Assembly: GCF_963974515.1 (NCBI RefSeq)
Contig: NZ_CAXBDD010000009.1
Span: 1 to 64,000 of the forward strand
Direction: 5' to 3'
Length of the DNA stretch: 64,000 bases
Source: Sunxiuqinia sp963974515
Lineage (GTDB): Bacteria; Bacteroidota; Bacteroidia; Bacteroidales; Prolixibacteraceae
Shown: piece after piece, positions 42,527 to 53,200 of the stretch
Layout of the letters: each line of letters begins with the position of its first letter
How positions within the stretch are numbered: position 1 is the first letter of the stretch
Notes under the pieces: generated by a model
Database searches by the model: none
Seen by the model: only the letters and a program-made list of their open reading frames with translations
Told to the model about the DNA's origin: nothing
Translations under genes and position numbers: made by a program

Positions 42527-43699
42527 TTACGTCTTTATTTTACTTCTTTGTTTAATCAATGAAGTTGTTAACAATCGGGTCTCTTTGTCGGTTTGAATAT
42601 AATCGTCCAAAACCGGGTTTTTAATATTCGTCACCTTTTGCATGCTTTCTTCAATCAGTCCGGGCATGTCGACAAATCGAATTTTCTCTTTCAGAAATGC
42701 CTGAACCACCACTTCATTGGCGGCATTGAGGATGCAAGGTAAATTTCCTCCCATTTCCAATGCTTCAAAAGCGAGTGCAAGGTTACGAAATTTTTTTGTA
42801 TTCGGCTGTTCAAAAGTCAGTTTTGGGTAATCCAGAAAGTTGAAACGCTTAAAGTCCGACGGCAAACGCAACGGGAAATTCAGCGCGTATTGAATCGGTA
42901 ATTTCATATCCGGAAGACCCATTTGGGCTTTCATCGATCCATCGCAAAATTGGACAATGGAATGGATGATGCTCTGCGGATGAACAATCACATCAATCTG
43001 ATGCGGTTGAAGGTCGAACAGCCATTTCGCTTCAATTACTTCAAATCCTTTGTTCATCATACTGGCCGAGTCGATGGTGATTTTGGCCCCCATATCCCAG
43101 TTCGGATGTTTCAGGGCATCATCACGGGTCACCTTTTCCAGTTGCGCTTCCGTCAGGTTCCGAAATGGTCCCCCGGAAGCGGTCAGGTAGATTTTTTCGA
43201 TTTCATTCATGTGTTCCCCAGCCAAACACTGGAAGATGGCAGAATGTTCCGAATCGACCGGGAATATGTTGACTTTGTTTTTAACGGCTTCGCGTGTAAT
43301 AATTTCTCCGGCCACAACAAGTGTTTCCTTGTTGGCCAGCGCAATGTGCTTGCCCGCTTCAATGGCTTTCAGTGTCGGAATCAGCCCGGAATAGCCAACC
43401 ATCGCGGTCACCACCAGGTCAACCGTATCGAGCTGAACGACTTGTTCCAATGCTTCTTTGCCGGCGAAAATTTTGATAGGTTCATCTTTCAGTGCTTCAA
43501 CCAGCATTTGATAGCGGCAGTGATTGGCAACCACCACCATGTTGGGTTGAAAAGTCTTGGCTTGTTGCACGAGCAACTCGATATTGTTGTTGGCAGTCAG
43601 TACTTCCACCTCGAAATGATCCGGGTGTTGCGCAATCACCTCCAGCGTTTGCGTTCCAATGGATCCGGTAGACCCCAAAATGGCAATCCGTTTTTTCAT
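42527..43699 (-). CDS. dxr: 1-deoxy-D-xylulose 5-phosphate reductoisomerase
   Basis: A 390-residue NADPH-dependent enzyme of the non-mevalonate isoprenoid pathway. The cofactor motif is AILGSTGSIGTQTLEVI. LANKETLVVAGEI, PVDSEHSAIFQCL, LTASGGPFR and MNKGFEVIEAKWLF follow, with the metal and substrate residues (Asp and Glu in VDSEHSA, Glu in FEVIEA). The C-terminal alpha domain carries LNAANEVVVQAFL. It sits between the M23 peptidase gene and rseP with gaps of 8 and 7 bases, so all three form one operon. Confidence 0.97.
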   Translation of the reverse strand: MKKRIAILGSTGSIGTQTLEVIAQHPDHFEVEVLTANNNIELLVQQAKTFQPNMVVVANHCRYQMLVEALKDEPIKIFAGKEALEQVVQLDTVDLVVTAMVGYSGLIPTLKAIEAGKHIALANKETLVVAGEIITREAVKNKVNIFPVDSEHSAIFQCLAGEHMNEIEKIYLTASGGPFRNLTEAQLEKVTRDDALKHPNWDMGAKITIDSASMMNKGFEVIEAKWLFDLQPHQIDVIVHPQSIIHSIVQFCDGSMKAQMGLPDMKLPIQYALNFPLRLPSDFKRFNFLDYPKLTFEQPNTKKFRNLALAFEALEMGGNLPCILNAANEVVVQAFLKEKIRFVDMPGLIEESMQKVTNIKNPVLDDYIQTDKETRLLTTSLIKQRSKIKT

Positions 43700-43707
43700 A
43701 GTACAGT

Positions 43708-44571
43708 TTAAAAGTCAATGTATTTTTCGGGGTCAAGAGCTATTCCCTGGTGCCATAATTCAAAATGAAGGTGCGGGCCGGTAGTCAGTTCGCCGGTGTT
43801 ACCCATGATGGCAATGGCTTCTCCGGCTTTGACATGCTCATTTACTTTTTTGAGCAGCTCGGCATTGTGCTTGTAGGCCGACACCAGGTCGTTTTGATGT
43901 TGAAGGTAGATGATGTAGCCTGTTTCAACGGTCCATCCGGCAAAAATCACCGTGCCGTCAAGCACCGCTGAAATCCGGGAATTGGGCATGCCAACTACAT
44001 CAATGGCGACATGATCCGTTTGTTTGTCAAATTTATTGGTAATCATTCCTTGCAGGGGTGAGAAGAAATGAAGGTTGGCAATATTTTTTGATTTTGGAGT
44101 TTCTTTTTGAAGCGAAAGGTCGAGTTGCTCTTCAAGAATTTTTTGCTGAAAAACCGAGTCGTGGTTGTAGTAATTAATTTGCAGCTCGCTGGATGGTATG
44201 CTGGTATCGGCTACAAAATCCGGGTCATGAGGAATTTCACCTTCTATCAAAGCGCGGATTTTTTCAAAATAGTTGTCACGAATTTGGAGCTGTTCTTCCA
44301 GCGAATCGACCAGCATGGCGTTGTGTACGATCATTTGGCGCACTTCGGCCGACGGATAACCCGGGATAAACCCGCGAATAGGGGTGTAGGCAATCATCAG
44401 GACTGTAAATAGGACTAAAAGCAATCCTCCAAAACTGACAATGAAAAAGACTTTGATGCGGCTTAATTTCATGCTCCACACCGTTTGATAGGTCGAATCG
44501 TTATAGATGATTAACCGGTAGCGGTTTTTGAGTTTGTCGATTAATTTTTTTTTCTTGTCCTGATTTGCCAT
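43708..44571 (-). CDS. M23-family (LytM-type) peptidase, membrane-anchored
   Basis: 287 residues from the ATG at 44571; an upstream TTG at 44586 coincides with the predicted transcription start and is rejected. A basic cytoplasmic part contains RLIIYNDSTYQTVWSMKLS, a conserved lead-in. One membrane helix (about residues 44-64) and a coiled-coil stalk follow. The C-terminal LytM domain has the zinc ligands in DHVAIDV (His, Asp) and GPHLHFELW (HxH). Such proteins cut peptidoglycan cross-links or activate amidases during growth. It is the first gene of the M23-dxr-rseP unit. Confidence 0.9.
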   Translation of the reverse strand: MANQDKKKKLIDKLKNRYRLIIYNDSTYQTVWSMKLSRIKVFFIVSFGGLLLVLFTVLMIAYTPIRGFIPGYPSAEVRQMIVHNAMLVDSLEEQLQIRDNYFEKIRALIEGEIPHDPDFVADTSIPSSELQINYYNHDSVFQQKILEEQLDLSLQKETPKSKNIANLHFFSPLQGMITNKFDKQTDHVAIDVVGMPNSRISAVLDGTVIFAGWTVETGYIIYLQHQNDLVSAYKHNAELLKKVNEHVKAGEAIAIMGNTGELTTGPHLHFELWHQGIALDPEKYIDF

Positions 44572-44590
44572 GTTCCGATTTTGCAAGCAA

Positions 44591-44598
44591 CAAAATTA
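44591..44598 (-). promoter_or_regulatory. Predicted -7 box of the M23-dxr-rseP operon
   Basis: On the minus strand TAATTTTG (TAnnTTTG), 19 bases before the ATG at 44571. It supports that start codon and a short leader. Confidence 0.5.
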
Positions 44599-44692
44599 GC
44601 AACAATTCCATGAATGCCTATTGTAGCGGATTGAAATTAATACTTTTTAACGGATTCATTCGGGGAGAAAAAATAAAAAATAGTTGAATATT

Positions 44693-44723
44693 TTTGTTTA
44701 TCGAAAAACATGGTTTATATTTG
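44693..44723 (+). promoter_or_regulatory. Promoter of the initiator tRNA gene
   Basis: TTTG at 44693-44696, a 19-base spacer, then TATATTTG at 44716-44723. Both boxes and the spacer match the Bacteroidota consensus exactly, the best promoter in the window. Transcription would start near 44730, about 60 bases before the tRNA. Confidence 0.75.
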
Positions 44724-44792
44724 CATCCGCATTTGAGGCAGGAACGCCAAAGATGAACGTTCAAAACAGATAAAAAATATTTAAAAATATAT

Positions 44793-44865
<73 letters not shown>

Positions 44866-44870
44866 CATTG

Positions 44871-44905
44871 AAGGAGAATCAAGAAATTGGTTCTCCTTTT
44901 TTTTT
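44871..44905 (+). terminator. Terminator of the tRNA gene
   Basis: AAGGAGAA and TTCTCCTT form an 8-bp stem ending in nine consecutive T. It starts 6 bases after the tRNA. Confidence 0.85.
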
Positions 44906-45066
44906 CAGCCATTGACTTATCATGGCTCACTTCAATATTATGGCTCACTTTAAATTTCTGTGGAGATTATTTTTCAGGCAAATATCTTAGCTACTCTATA
45001 CAGGAAAAAGTTAGTGTCTGTCACTCCTCTTAGAGGATCATTTCATATTTCTGGGGGATTAAGGTT

Positions 45067-45231
45067 TTAAGCATGAGTTTGAGCGGCACGAAAACAGAAG
45101 AATGAAGCATCAGTCACACCTCTCAGAGTCGCTCTAAAAGCTTTCAGTTTTGCATGGAATGATTCTGCTGAAGCATTTTCCATAAACGACTTGTTTTTGA
45201 GTTCCTCCCGAAGGATATCAACAGATCCCAT
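45067..45231 (-). pseudogene. C-terminal remnant of a transposase
   Basis: On the minus strand an open stretch reads NASAESFHAKLKAFRATL, then RGVTDASFFCFRAAQTHA and a stop at 45067. This matches, from memory, the C-terminus of DDE transposases of the ISAon1 / IS204-IS1001-IS1165 type (NASAESFNAKIKAFR, RGVRN..FF.FR). Upstream residues (to about 45231) fit less well, and the rest of the transposase is missing. It is a dead end-fragment of an insertion sequence located between the tRNA and the giant gene. Confidence 0.7.
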
Positions 45232-45383
45232 TAAAAACCGAGAGAAAAAATCAAAAAAATAGGATCTGAAAGTCCTAATTTGTGCGGGTTTCGTGATTCC
45301 GTCTGCATGAAGATGTTTTAGAGCTATTTACAAAAAGCTCGAATTGTAGTAACTTGTATTGCAACTCCCAAATATCTGAAGTC

Positions 45384-48300
45384 ATGAACTTTCATTACCT
45401 AAACTTAAAAAAGTCCCACCAATTTGTCCTTTCGGATGACAAAGAAGGTGTCCGGTCTCCCGGACGGCGAAAATTTGTAAAAGCAATAGGCTTGGGCGCC
45501 ATCGCTTGGAATCCGGTCGTGGAGTCCGTCAGGTCTCTTTCCAAGGGGGCATTTGACATAAAACACGCAAAAAACAAACTTCAGTTTTTTCGTGGAGGCC
45601 AGCTGTGCTGGGAATTCTCCACTAAACAGTTCGAGCCAGGTTATTCTCTCCTTTATGAGAACGATGGGAATCAGCTTGAGATTCGTGCCGATTCACTCCG
45701 GTTTCCAGGAGCAGATCTCCGGTTTTCGATGGATTTGCAGGTTTTTTTCAAACAAGGCGACTGGCTCATGGACCTGGACGTGCCTGAACTCGGAATTAAT
45801 CAAAGGCTTAATTTTCTCAGTTGGCTCGATGGAAATGTCCAGGCTAAAGGAAGCGTCAGCAGAGCCAGCCAGTTAGTTCAGCTAAACGATAAGGACGGTG
45901 TGCACTTGGAAGGAAAACTGAATACCACACTGGATCAGAAATGGAATCTGGGCTTCAGCGGCAGAAAAAAGGTGAGCGTGCAACTGAACAATCGGAATTA
46001 CAAGACCGATCAGCTCCGCTTATCTTCAGGCGGGCACACACCGCCTGAGTTTATGAAAACGCGGGTACGGCGTGGGACCCTGCTGGAATTGGCGGATTTT
46101 CAGGGCTGGAGCCAAATGATTAAAGACGTAAAGTTAAACGGGCAGCGGGTTTTTCAGGATACTGGCGAACTCCCGGGGGTAAACATTTTCCTCTCCGACT
46201 CAAACATGCTGTGGGTATCCGGTAAAAAGGGTAAACTGGAGATCAGCGACCAACACTTTGGACGAGCTAAGCTCCAATTCGAAAAATATTTTTACTATGC
46301 CGAGTATCCCAATTCAGGAGCTCCCCAAGTGTACCTTTCGGCAAGCTTGCCGAAAAAGGGGCAATGGTTTACGACGGCATTGGGCTCATTCAAATTTGAG
46401 CCGTCGTCTGAATTACCCGATTTCGAGGCCTACGGTGATGCCAATAGTCTAGATGGCCAGGTGATCGAGCCCCGCATGCGGGCATTTCAGTCGCATGTGG
46501 CACATGGCATCAGTCTGACTTCCGTCTTTCGGGACGCACCAACAATCCGGATTGATATGCAGGAACCGGTAAGACGAGTTAAGCGGGCAATTCTTTCCCG
46601 CAACGCAACACAACCGACGGATTCCATAGACACGCAAGGACCGGTTCGGAACGTTCCAACAATAACGGTTGCCAAACCCGGAACTCAGGAACCAATCCGA
46701 AAGGCCACCGTGGGGCAGCCTCAGCTAGACCTGCAATTTGAACAAATCCGATTTCGTCCCAAGCGGGCGCTGACAATCAGGATTCTTCGTCCGGAAGACC
46801 TGATTTTGCTTGAGTTTGAATTTCACAACTTCAACTATACCAACCGGGGGCAGTCGCCCTATCTGGAGCTGGACAACAGCAAAAAAGCAGGAGTCGTAAT
46901 CGTCTATTTTACGAGCCAGCATACTTTGGAAGAAGCGTTTTTTGAGTCGAATCAGATCCCGGGAACCGGAACCAACACCGAAGTGAAATTGCCGGCCAAG
47001 CATTTGCGAGCCCGTAGAAGCCGGCTGGTGTATGAGTTACCCGCAGGTCATGGGGGATTTCCTGTTATTTTGGAAGAACTGCTCGACTGGTCAAAATTCA
47101 AATTGAAGGTTCATCCGCGAGCCTGGATTAAAATTCCACAAATTACGCGGCTCAAAACGCCCGTGTATCTGGAAGGGCGAACCCAGGCTGTTGAGGCACC
47201 AACAAGCAGCCGGTTTTTGGATTCCAACACCAAAGACTATGCAATCAAGCTGGTGCAGCACTCGAAGGTGAAAGCCAGCCAGCGCACCGTTTACGATGAA
47301 ACGCAATTGGCCAAGGTGTTGCAGCCCATGGAAATGCAAACGGTGAGGCCCTCATTTAATGCAGCTGTTATCCAAAATATTAGTTGGAAGGTTGAACCCA
47401 TCCCCGATTTCAATACCTCCATCGAAGCCCCGACGCTCCTTTACATTTCACCAAACCAAATCAACGATTTCTTCCACCAAAAAGAAGTTCAGTTGCGGGA
47501 TATCGAGGAGCAAAAAGTGTTGGAAGGTCAGGTTATTTCGACCCAATTCCGGGTGCTGGATCCCTTGTCGACGAACAAAGGACAGGTTGCCGAATTATGG
47601 CACACAACTTTGGGGGTTCGCCTAAAGGACGGCAAAACCACCCGCACACTGTCAAACTTTAAAACCATTCGTGCCTTATGGGCTGATGAAGCCAATGAAG
47701 ATTTCCAAAAGCTGGCTGAACTGGGCAAACCTTTTATGACTTCGCTGGATGCCAGTGATCGGCACATCCTGGTACATACCACTTCCAATTATACCATTCC
47801 CGACTATTCGCCCAAGGCGGTTCCCGTCAATAACCTGATGCTGACCAGCCTGGGAGCTTATCTTGACTGGCATGCCTTTTTTGATGTGCCGTCACCGGCC
47901 GACAATTACCTGAACATCATTGAATGGGAACACCTGGCCACCCTGGGGCGCGACCACTACGTGAAAGTCGTGCGCGAAGGTTACCTGTTTCCGTTTGGAC
48001 ACCGGGCTGCCTTGGTAAAAATTACAGAACGGAAGTTCCACAAGCAAACTAAATCGGCGGTTAACCGGCAGCGCATGTACATTGTGGTGCTCGAAAAGGA
48101 GGTATTGTACTCGCGAACTGATCCGCAGAATGCATTTATTGAGTTTCCGTTTCAGGCTGTCCGCGTAAAAAATAGCACAACACCTGATATTGACAATCCG
48201 GCAGATTCGACTATCATCACGGTTCCACCGTCCGGCGGAACCCGAATGATTAGCTTTATCAGGGCAGCTACTGGAGGAAATACAGTTTACAATTTCTATA

Positions 48301-50249
48301 TCAATGTGGGAAACAAGGGATTTCCGTTTGATCTGCTGGTTACCGACAAAGAGGGCATTGATCATGCCATTCGAATGCCGCTGGCGTTTATGGAAAACCG
48401 CATTGCCCGTGACATCAACCTGATGCAGCAGGTGATTTCCAAATACAATCCGAACAATACCGCTTACACCCAGATGGATTTTTTTGGGCAGGATGTGGCT
48501 TATGCTGAAAGCTTGGTGGATGGCGATACCGCTTTTGAAACCGAATGGCTCAATTTTGGAGCGCAAACATATCCGGCTAGTGGCGAAGCCGACCTGAAAT
48601 TCCATCCGATGATGCAGGAAGCCCAGGTTTTCATCAAACAACTGGATGAAATGACCGGTGTGCGCAAGCCGACTCACATTACGCTGGAGGACGATCAAAA
48701 CGCCGGTATGGTGTTTGCCAAGGTGGCTGATGCCGTAGTCGATTTTAGTGGTGGATCCGACAAGTCCGGCGGATTTTTGTCACCCAATATGGCGATCACA
48801 GCTCTGAGTAAGTTGCAGGGGCCGGTTGGTGGTGAGGTGAGTGATATGAAAGCCTTGACATTCAATCCGGAAAAGTTTTTCGAAGCGCTGGAAGAATTTC
48901 CTGTGGCCAAAATTTTCGGGGTAATTAAAATATTCGATCTGTTGCTGGGCGGACTTAACATGGATGGCGTATTTGACGGGCTGATCAACACCATTAACCA
49001 GGTAAAAAAAGAAATTGAGGAGATCAAGAATGATATTCTGTATCTGGAAAACCTGGCCAGGGAAACGAAACAAAATGTCGAGGATCAGGTGAACAACCTG
49101 AAACAGGAATTGCAGAATAAAGTGCAGGAACTGCTGGATGCCCTGAACGGGAACATTCCCAAGATCCCAAACTTTAAGACCTATGTAACCACAGAGGCTT
49201 TTTACGCCGAATACAAATGGCAGCCGGAGTTCAAACAGAATCCGATCCAGGTAATTCCGGATATTTTGCATGTGAATGTCAGTAACCCGAATGAGGCCCT
49301 GACCATCACCACCAAGTTCGAGAAACCTTTTGACAGTTCGAAATCGGCCACAATGAATGGCTCGGCCCGCTTCAACAAGTTTGGGATCGATTTGGTTCCC
49401 TTGCTCGAAGTCAATTTCAATTACCTCGAGTTTAAAACCGGCGCTTCGGAGAAAGCGGACGTCAAAGTGGATATTGACCAGGACAAACCAATTGCCTTTA
49501 AAGGAGTGCTGAGTTTTGTCAATAACTTGCAAAACATCATTCCCAGCACTGGCTTCTCCGATGACGGCCCTTACATCAAGCTGGAACCGACACGGGTTAT
49601 TGCCGGTTTCGACATGAGCATTCCCAATGTGGAAGTGGGCATTTGTATGATCTCCAACATCAGCCTGGGTGCTAGCGTTACACTACCGTTCACAGGAGCG
49701 CCACTAACGATTGGTTTCAACTTTTGCAAACGCGAGAATCCGTTCCTGCTCACCGTTTCGTGCTTTGGTGGCGGCGGTTTCTTCATGATGGTAACGACCT
49801 TAAAAGGATTGCAATCCATTGAGGCGGCGTTTGAGTTTGGGGCAGCCATGTCTTTGAATGTAGGGGTTGCCTCAGGCGGCGTATCGGTCATGGGAGGTTT
49901 CTATTTCAAAATGGAGCTGGTTAATATTGAGGTGAACGGGCAAACCGAAGAAATTGCCGAATCGACCCTGACCGGCTACCTGCGGATCAACGGTCACCTT
50001 TCCATCCTTGGACTGATCACCGTTTCGCTCGAATTCTATCTCGCATTCACCGCCGTATTCAGTGGCGACAAGGTTGAAAAGCTGGAAGGCCTGGCTACGC
50101 TGAAAGTGAAAGTAGAAGTGCTGTTCTTTAGCAAAACCGTTTCGGTTACCGTGCGCCGCGAACTGAAGGGCGCTGATGCCGATCCGAAGTTTATTGAAAT
50201 GATTGACCAGGATGACTGGCAGGAATACTGTCTGGCTTTTGCAAGTTAA
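45384..50249 (+). CDS. Giant protein 1 of a two-gene unit, function unknown
   Basis: About 1621 residues from ATG 45384 (a TTG 30 bases upstream is less likely). I do not recognise a family of known function. Residues 24-45 (RSPGRRKFVKAIGLGAIA) look like a twin-arginine signal with RR at 28-29. Long beta-rich stretches follow. A linker at about 388-440 holds three QxP[VI]R repeats. A coiled coil lies at about 1205-1255 (NQVKKEIEEIKNDILYLENL). The last 250 residues are hydrophobic beta-type sequence (VGVASGGVSVMGGFYFKMEL, LSILGLITVSLEFYLAF) ending in DDWQEYCLAFAS. I have an unverified impression that similar endings occur in large actinobacterial hypothetical proteins. Gene 2 follows after 24 bases. 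Confidence 0.85.
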   Translation: MNFHYLNLKKSHQFVLSDDKEGVRSPGRRKFVKAIGLGAIAWNPVVESVRSLSKGAFDIKHAKNKLQFFRGGQLCWEFSTKQFEPGYSLLYENDGNQLEIRADSLRFPGADLRFSMDLQVFFKQGDWLMDLDVPELGINQRLNFLSWLDGNVQAKGSVSRASQLVQLNDKDGVHLEGKLNTTLDQKWNLGFSGRKKVSVQLNNRNYKTDQLRLSSGGHTPPEFMKTRVRRGTLLELADFQGWSQMIKDVKLNGQRVFQDTGELPGVNIFLSDSNMLWVSGKKGKLEISDQHFGRAKLQFEKYFYYAEYPNSGAPQVYLSASLPKKGQWFTTALGSFKFEPSSELPDFEAYGDANSLDGQVIEPRMRAFQSHVAHGISLTSVFRDAPTIRIDMQEPVRRVKRAILSRNATQPTDSIDTQGPVRNVPTITVAKPGTQEPIRKATVGQPQLDLQFEQIRFRPKRALTIRILRPEDLILLEFEFHNFNYTNRGQSPYLELDNSKKAGVVIVYFTSQHTLEEAFFESNQIPGTGTNTEVKLPAKHLRARRSRLVYELPAGHGGFPVILEELLDWSKFKLKVHPRAWIKIPQITRLKTPVYLEGRTQAVEAPTSSRFLDSNTKDYAIKLVQHSKVKASQRTVYDETQLAKVLQPMEMQTVRPSFNAAVIQNISWKVEPIPDFNTSIEAPTLLYISPNQINDFFHQKEVQLRDIEEQKVLEGQVISTQFRVLDPLSTNKGQVAELWHTTLGVRLKDGKTTRTLSNFKTIRALWADEANEDFQKLAELGKPFMTSLDASDRHILVHTTSNYTIPDYSPKAVPVNNLMLTSLGAYLDWHAFFDVPSPADNYLNIIEWEHLATLGRDHYVKVVREGYLFPFGHRAALVKITERKFHKQTKSAVNRQRMYIVVLEKEVLYSRTDPQNAFIEFPFQAVRVKNSTTPDIDNPADSTIITVPPSGGTRMISFIRAATGGNTVYNFYINVGNKGFPFDLLVTDKEGIDHAIRMPLAFMENRIARDINLMQQVISKYNPNNTAYTQMDFFGQDVAYAESLVDGDTAFETEWLNFGAQTYPASGEADLKFHPMMQEAQVFIKQLDEMTGVRKPTHITLEDDQNAGMVFAKVADAVVDFSGGSDKSGGFLSPNMAITALSKLQGPVGGEVSDMKALTFNPEKFFEALEEFPVAKIFGVIKIFDLLLGGLNMDGVFDGLINTINQVKKEIEEIKNDILYLENLARETKQNVEDQVNNLKQELQNKVQELLDALNGNIPKIPNFKTYVTTEAFYAEYKWQPEFKQNPIQVIPDILHVNVSNPNEALTITTKFEKPFDSSKSATMNGSARFNKFGIDLVPLLEVNFNYLEFKTGASEKADVKVDIDQDKPIAFKGVLSFVNNLQNIIPSTGFSDDGPYIKLEPTRVIAGFDMSIPNVEVGICMISNISLGASVTLPFTGAPLTIGFNFCKRENPFLLTVSCFGGGGFFMMVTTLKGLQSIEAAFEFGAAMSLNVGVASGGVSVMGGFYFKMELVNIEVNGQTEEIAESTLTGYLRINGHLSILGLITVSLEFYLAFTAVFSGDKVEKLEGLATLKVKVEVLFFSKTVSVTVRRELKGADADPKFIEMIDQDDWQEYCLAFAS

Positions 50250-50273
50250 ATTGAATTCAGAAAATCAAACGAT

Positions 50274-53200
50274 ATGCCACAAGAAATTATATTTACCACG
50301 TTACCTCATCAGCGAACCACGGTTGAGGGCAAAGAAATATTGAAACTTTCTGTGTTTGTTTCCATCAAACTAAACACGCCAAGCGACACCACGCTCTCCC
50401 AGTTTGAAGACATTTTGGACTGGCCGCAAAAAGTGTTGAATGCTGATTTTAAGTTCCGTTTGCAAAACGGTACCGTGCTCGATCCGGCCATGCTTGACGG
50501 ACCGATCGATCCGGAACTTTTTCAGCATATTTTTCACCCGGATGTCAAGGTCGATGATTTTAAAGAGGAAGAGAACCTGGTGGAAAAACGCATCCATTCG
50601 TTTCCGTCCAAACACATTCAGGATTTTATAATCCAGTCGTATAAACAGGAAGCGATTGTTGAGCCCAGGAAGCGGGTGACACCCGAAAAGTTTGTGGATG
50701 AAACCAACCTTGGTGCGATTTCGCGGATGAAACTGAATTTGCAGGCCGTTCAACAGGCTGTTCAGCCGAGCCGGACGACAAAAATACAGGCGTCACGAAT
50801 GATGTTTAAGCAAACCGATGAGGATCAAACGATCCAACGGGTGTTGCAGCAGGATAAATTCAAGCGGTTTGAGTTACAAATGAACCCGAAGGACGATTTC
50901 ACTCAGTTGCGGCAGTTTCACCAGGTTGACCGGGTGCGGACCAAGCCCAAGCTGGAGTTGCAAAAACCTTCATTCGAATTTCATGACATCTTGGCGGTGG
51001 TTAACAGTTATCCGCAGATCATGCGGAAGCTGGCCATCGTGCTTGATTTCACCATTCCTTATGATTCAGCGATCCCAAACAAGGGCACCATTCAGCTGGT
51101 GCCCAACGCCTTGGTTTTTGACGAGCCGGGAACGACCGTTTCGACGCCGGCAACCGCTTATGAAATCACAAAGACCGGCTTTTACATTGGCGATAAAAAC
51201 AATGCAATTTTCAAGCAGGGATTTGTCAAAATAAATACCAACGAGTTTTCGGTAATCCAGGTTGATGCCGACGGGGCGGCGCTAAAAACTTCAAATATGG
51301 CCGAAAACAAGGTGCAGCAAATCGCCCGTTTTTATGAACTCCGGTCTGAATTGCGCGTGAGTAATAATTTTAGGTTGAAGGAAATGGACGAGGTCGAACC
51401 TCCCGAAGAGGAGGGTCTGCCGGCCATGCGTTCGGCGGGGATTGCCGTTACCAAAAACGGGATGGCGGAATATTTGTATTCCCAGGTGCAGAGCAACCTG
51501 CAACTGAAGCAAAACTTTGTAACCACTTCGCCCATGATGATGCAAATTCAACCCAAACTGCAAACCGAAGGCGAAACGGTTCAAATGACCCAATTGCAAG
51601 TGAAACAACCCAGCCAGGTGCTTTATTCCAACGATGTTATTCAGGCATACCAGATGGATATTGCCTATGAAGATGAACCTGACACCTGGTATTCGCTGCA
51701 CCAGCGGCACGATTCCTACACTTGGTTTGACGAACAAAACATCCCGCATCCGATTGAAGGGATTGAACCTGATGAGGGTTTTATCCAGCTGGGAATTACC
51801 GAAGACCCTGATGATCCCGATGATGTGTTTATCCCGGAAACGCTGGCCCGCTGGGAAGGCTGGAGTCTGTCGGTTAGAAAGCCGGGCTACGCCATCAACG
51901 AGTCGGACGACTACGAACTGAAGCCGGGTGAAGAAACTAAGCGAGACTTTGTGTATAAAAATAAAACCGACGAAGCTCGGAAATACGCATTTAATACCGA
52001 TGTAGAATTCCGGATCAATGCGCAGTCCAAGATTGTGCCGGGTACCTTACCAAAACTTCGGTACGGAAAAGATTACCGGGTCCGCATCCGGTCGGTGGAT
52101 CTGGCCGGAAACAGCGTCCCGCTCGGGAGTCAGCCCGAAACCCCCAACCTGACGATCCGCAGCAATATCCGCTATTTGCGGTACGATCCCCTGGCTAGCC
52201 CGATTGTTTTGGTCGGCAACGAGCTGAAAGATGGCGAGTTTCTGGAAAGCATGGTTATTCGTTCCAATTTCGACCAGTCGGTGGCCGATTATGAAAGCGC
52301 TCATCCGGTGGATGGGAAAACACTGGACGACTACTCGCTGCGTTACTTGCTGCCACCCAAAAACAGCCAATTGATGGCAGAAACCCATGGCATGTTTGAG
52401 AATGCGTTTGGCAATCCGCAACAGGCACAGGAAATTTACAGCATCATCACCAGTCACGAGGAATTGTATCAGCAGGATGAAAAGAACAAGGAAAAAGTAT
52501 ACCAACCCAACGAGGTCGAAATTATTTATTTGCCTGATCCAATGGCTGCGGGTGTTGCTCTTTTTCTTTCTGAAGGTTACGAATATACCCACTCCCAGGA
52601 CTTTGCTCCCCGTATGTTTAGCTTTTTCAGCAACGCGGAAATTCAGCCTGGCGACACGGATTCCGTACCCCGGCCGGAAGACTGGTACAACGCCGGCCAC
52701 ATCCGGATCCGACTGGAAGAAGGTGAACAGCAGGATGTTCAGTGGAGCGCTTCAGACCGTCAGCTCACGGTCTTCATGCCGAAAGGCCTGCGAACAAAAA
52801 TCCGCTTCAGTACATTTTGGCGCGAATCGGATTTGAAAGAGCTGGCCGCCATCTGGCAGTTGGTGAAAGATGAGTCACCCGGAAACTTGTCCGAGTTGAC
52901 CGATCTGGCGTTTACGGGCCAGCATTGGATGGTAAGTCCTTCTCGCGAGATGGAGCTGGTGCATGCGCTGCAACAGCCGCTGGAAGAACCCGTAATAGAG
53001 CAATTACTGCCCGACCGCGATTTTAACGATACCTTCGCCAACATCAACATTCGTTACAAAGTGCACGGCGAAAGCACCGAAAAGGTAGAACTGCAATCGC
53101 GGTGGACCGAGCCGATGGACGATGGTATTTCGGTTACGATCAAGGAGAAACAGGGGCGTAACAGCATCGCCGATATTGTGGTCAATTACCAGGATGACGT

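Noticed and set aside
47892..48698. 268-codon minus-strand frame opposite the first giant gene
   Set aside because: It is antisense to a continuous 1621-codon frame and has no recognisable motif.
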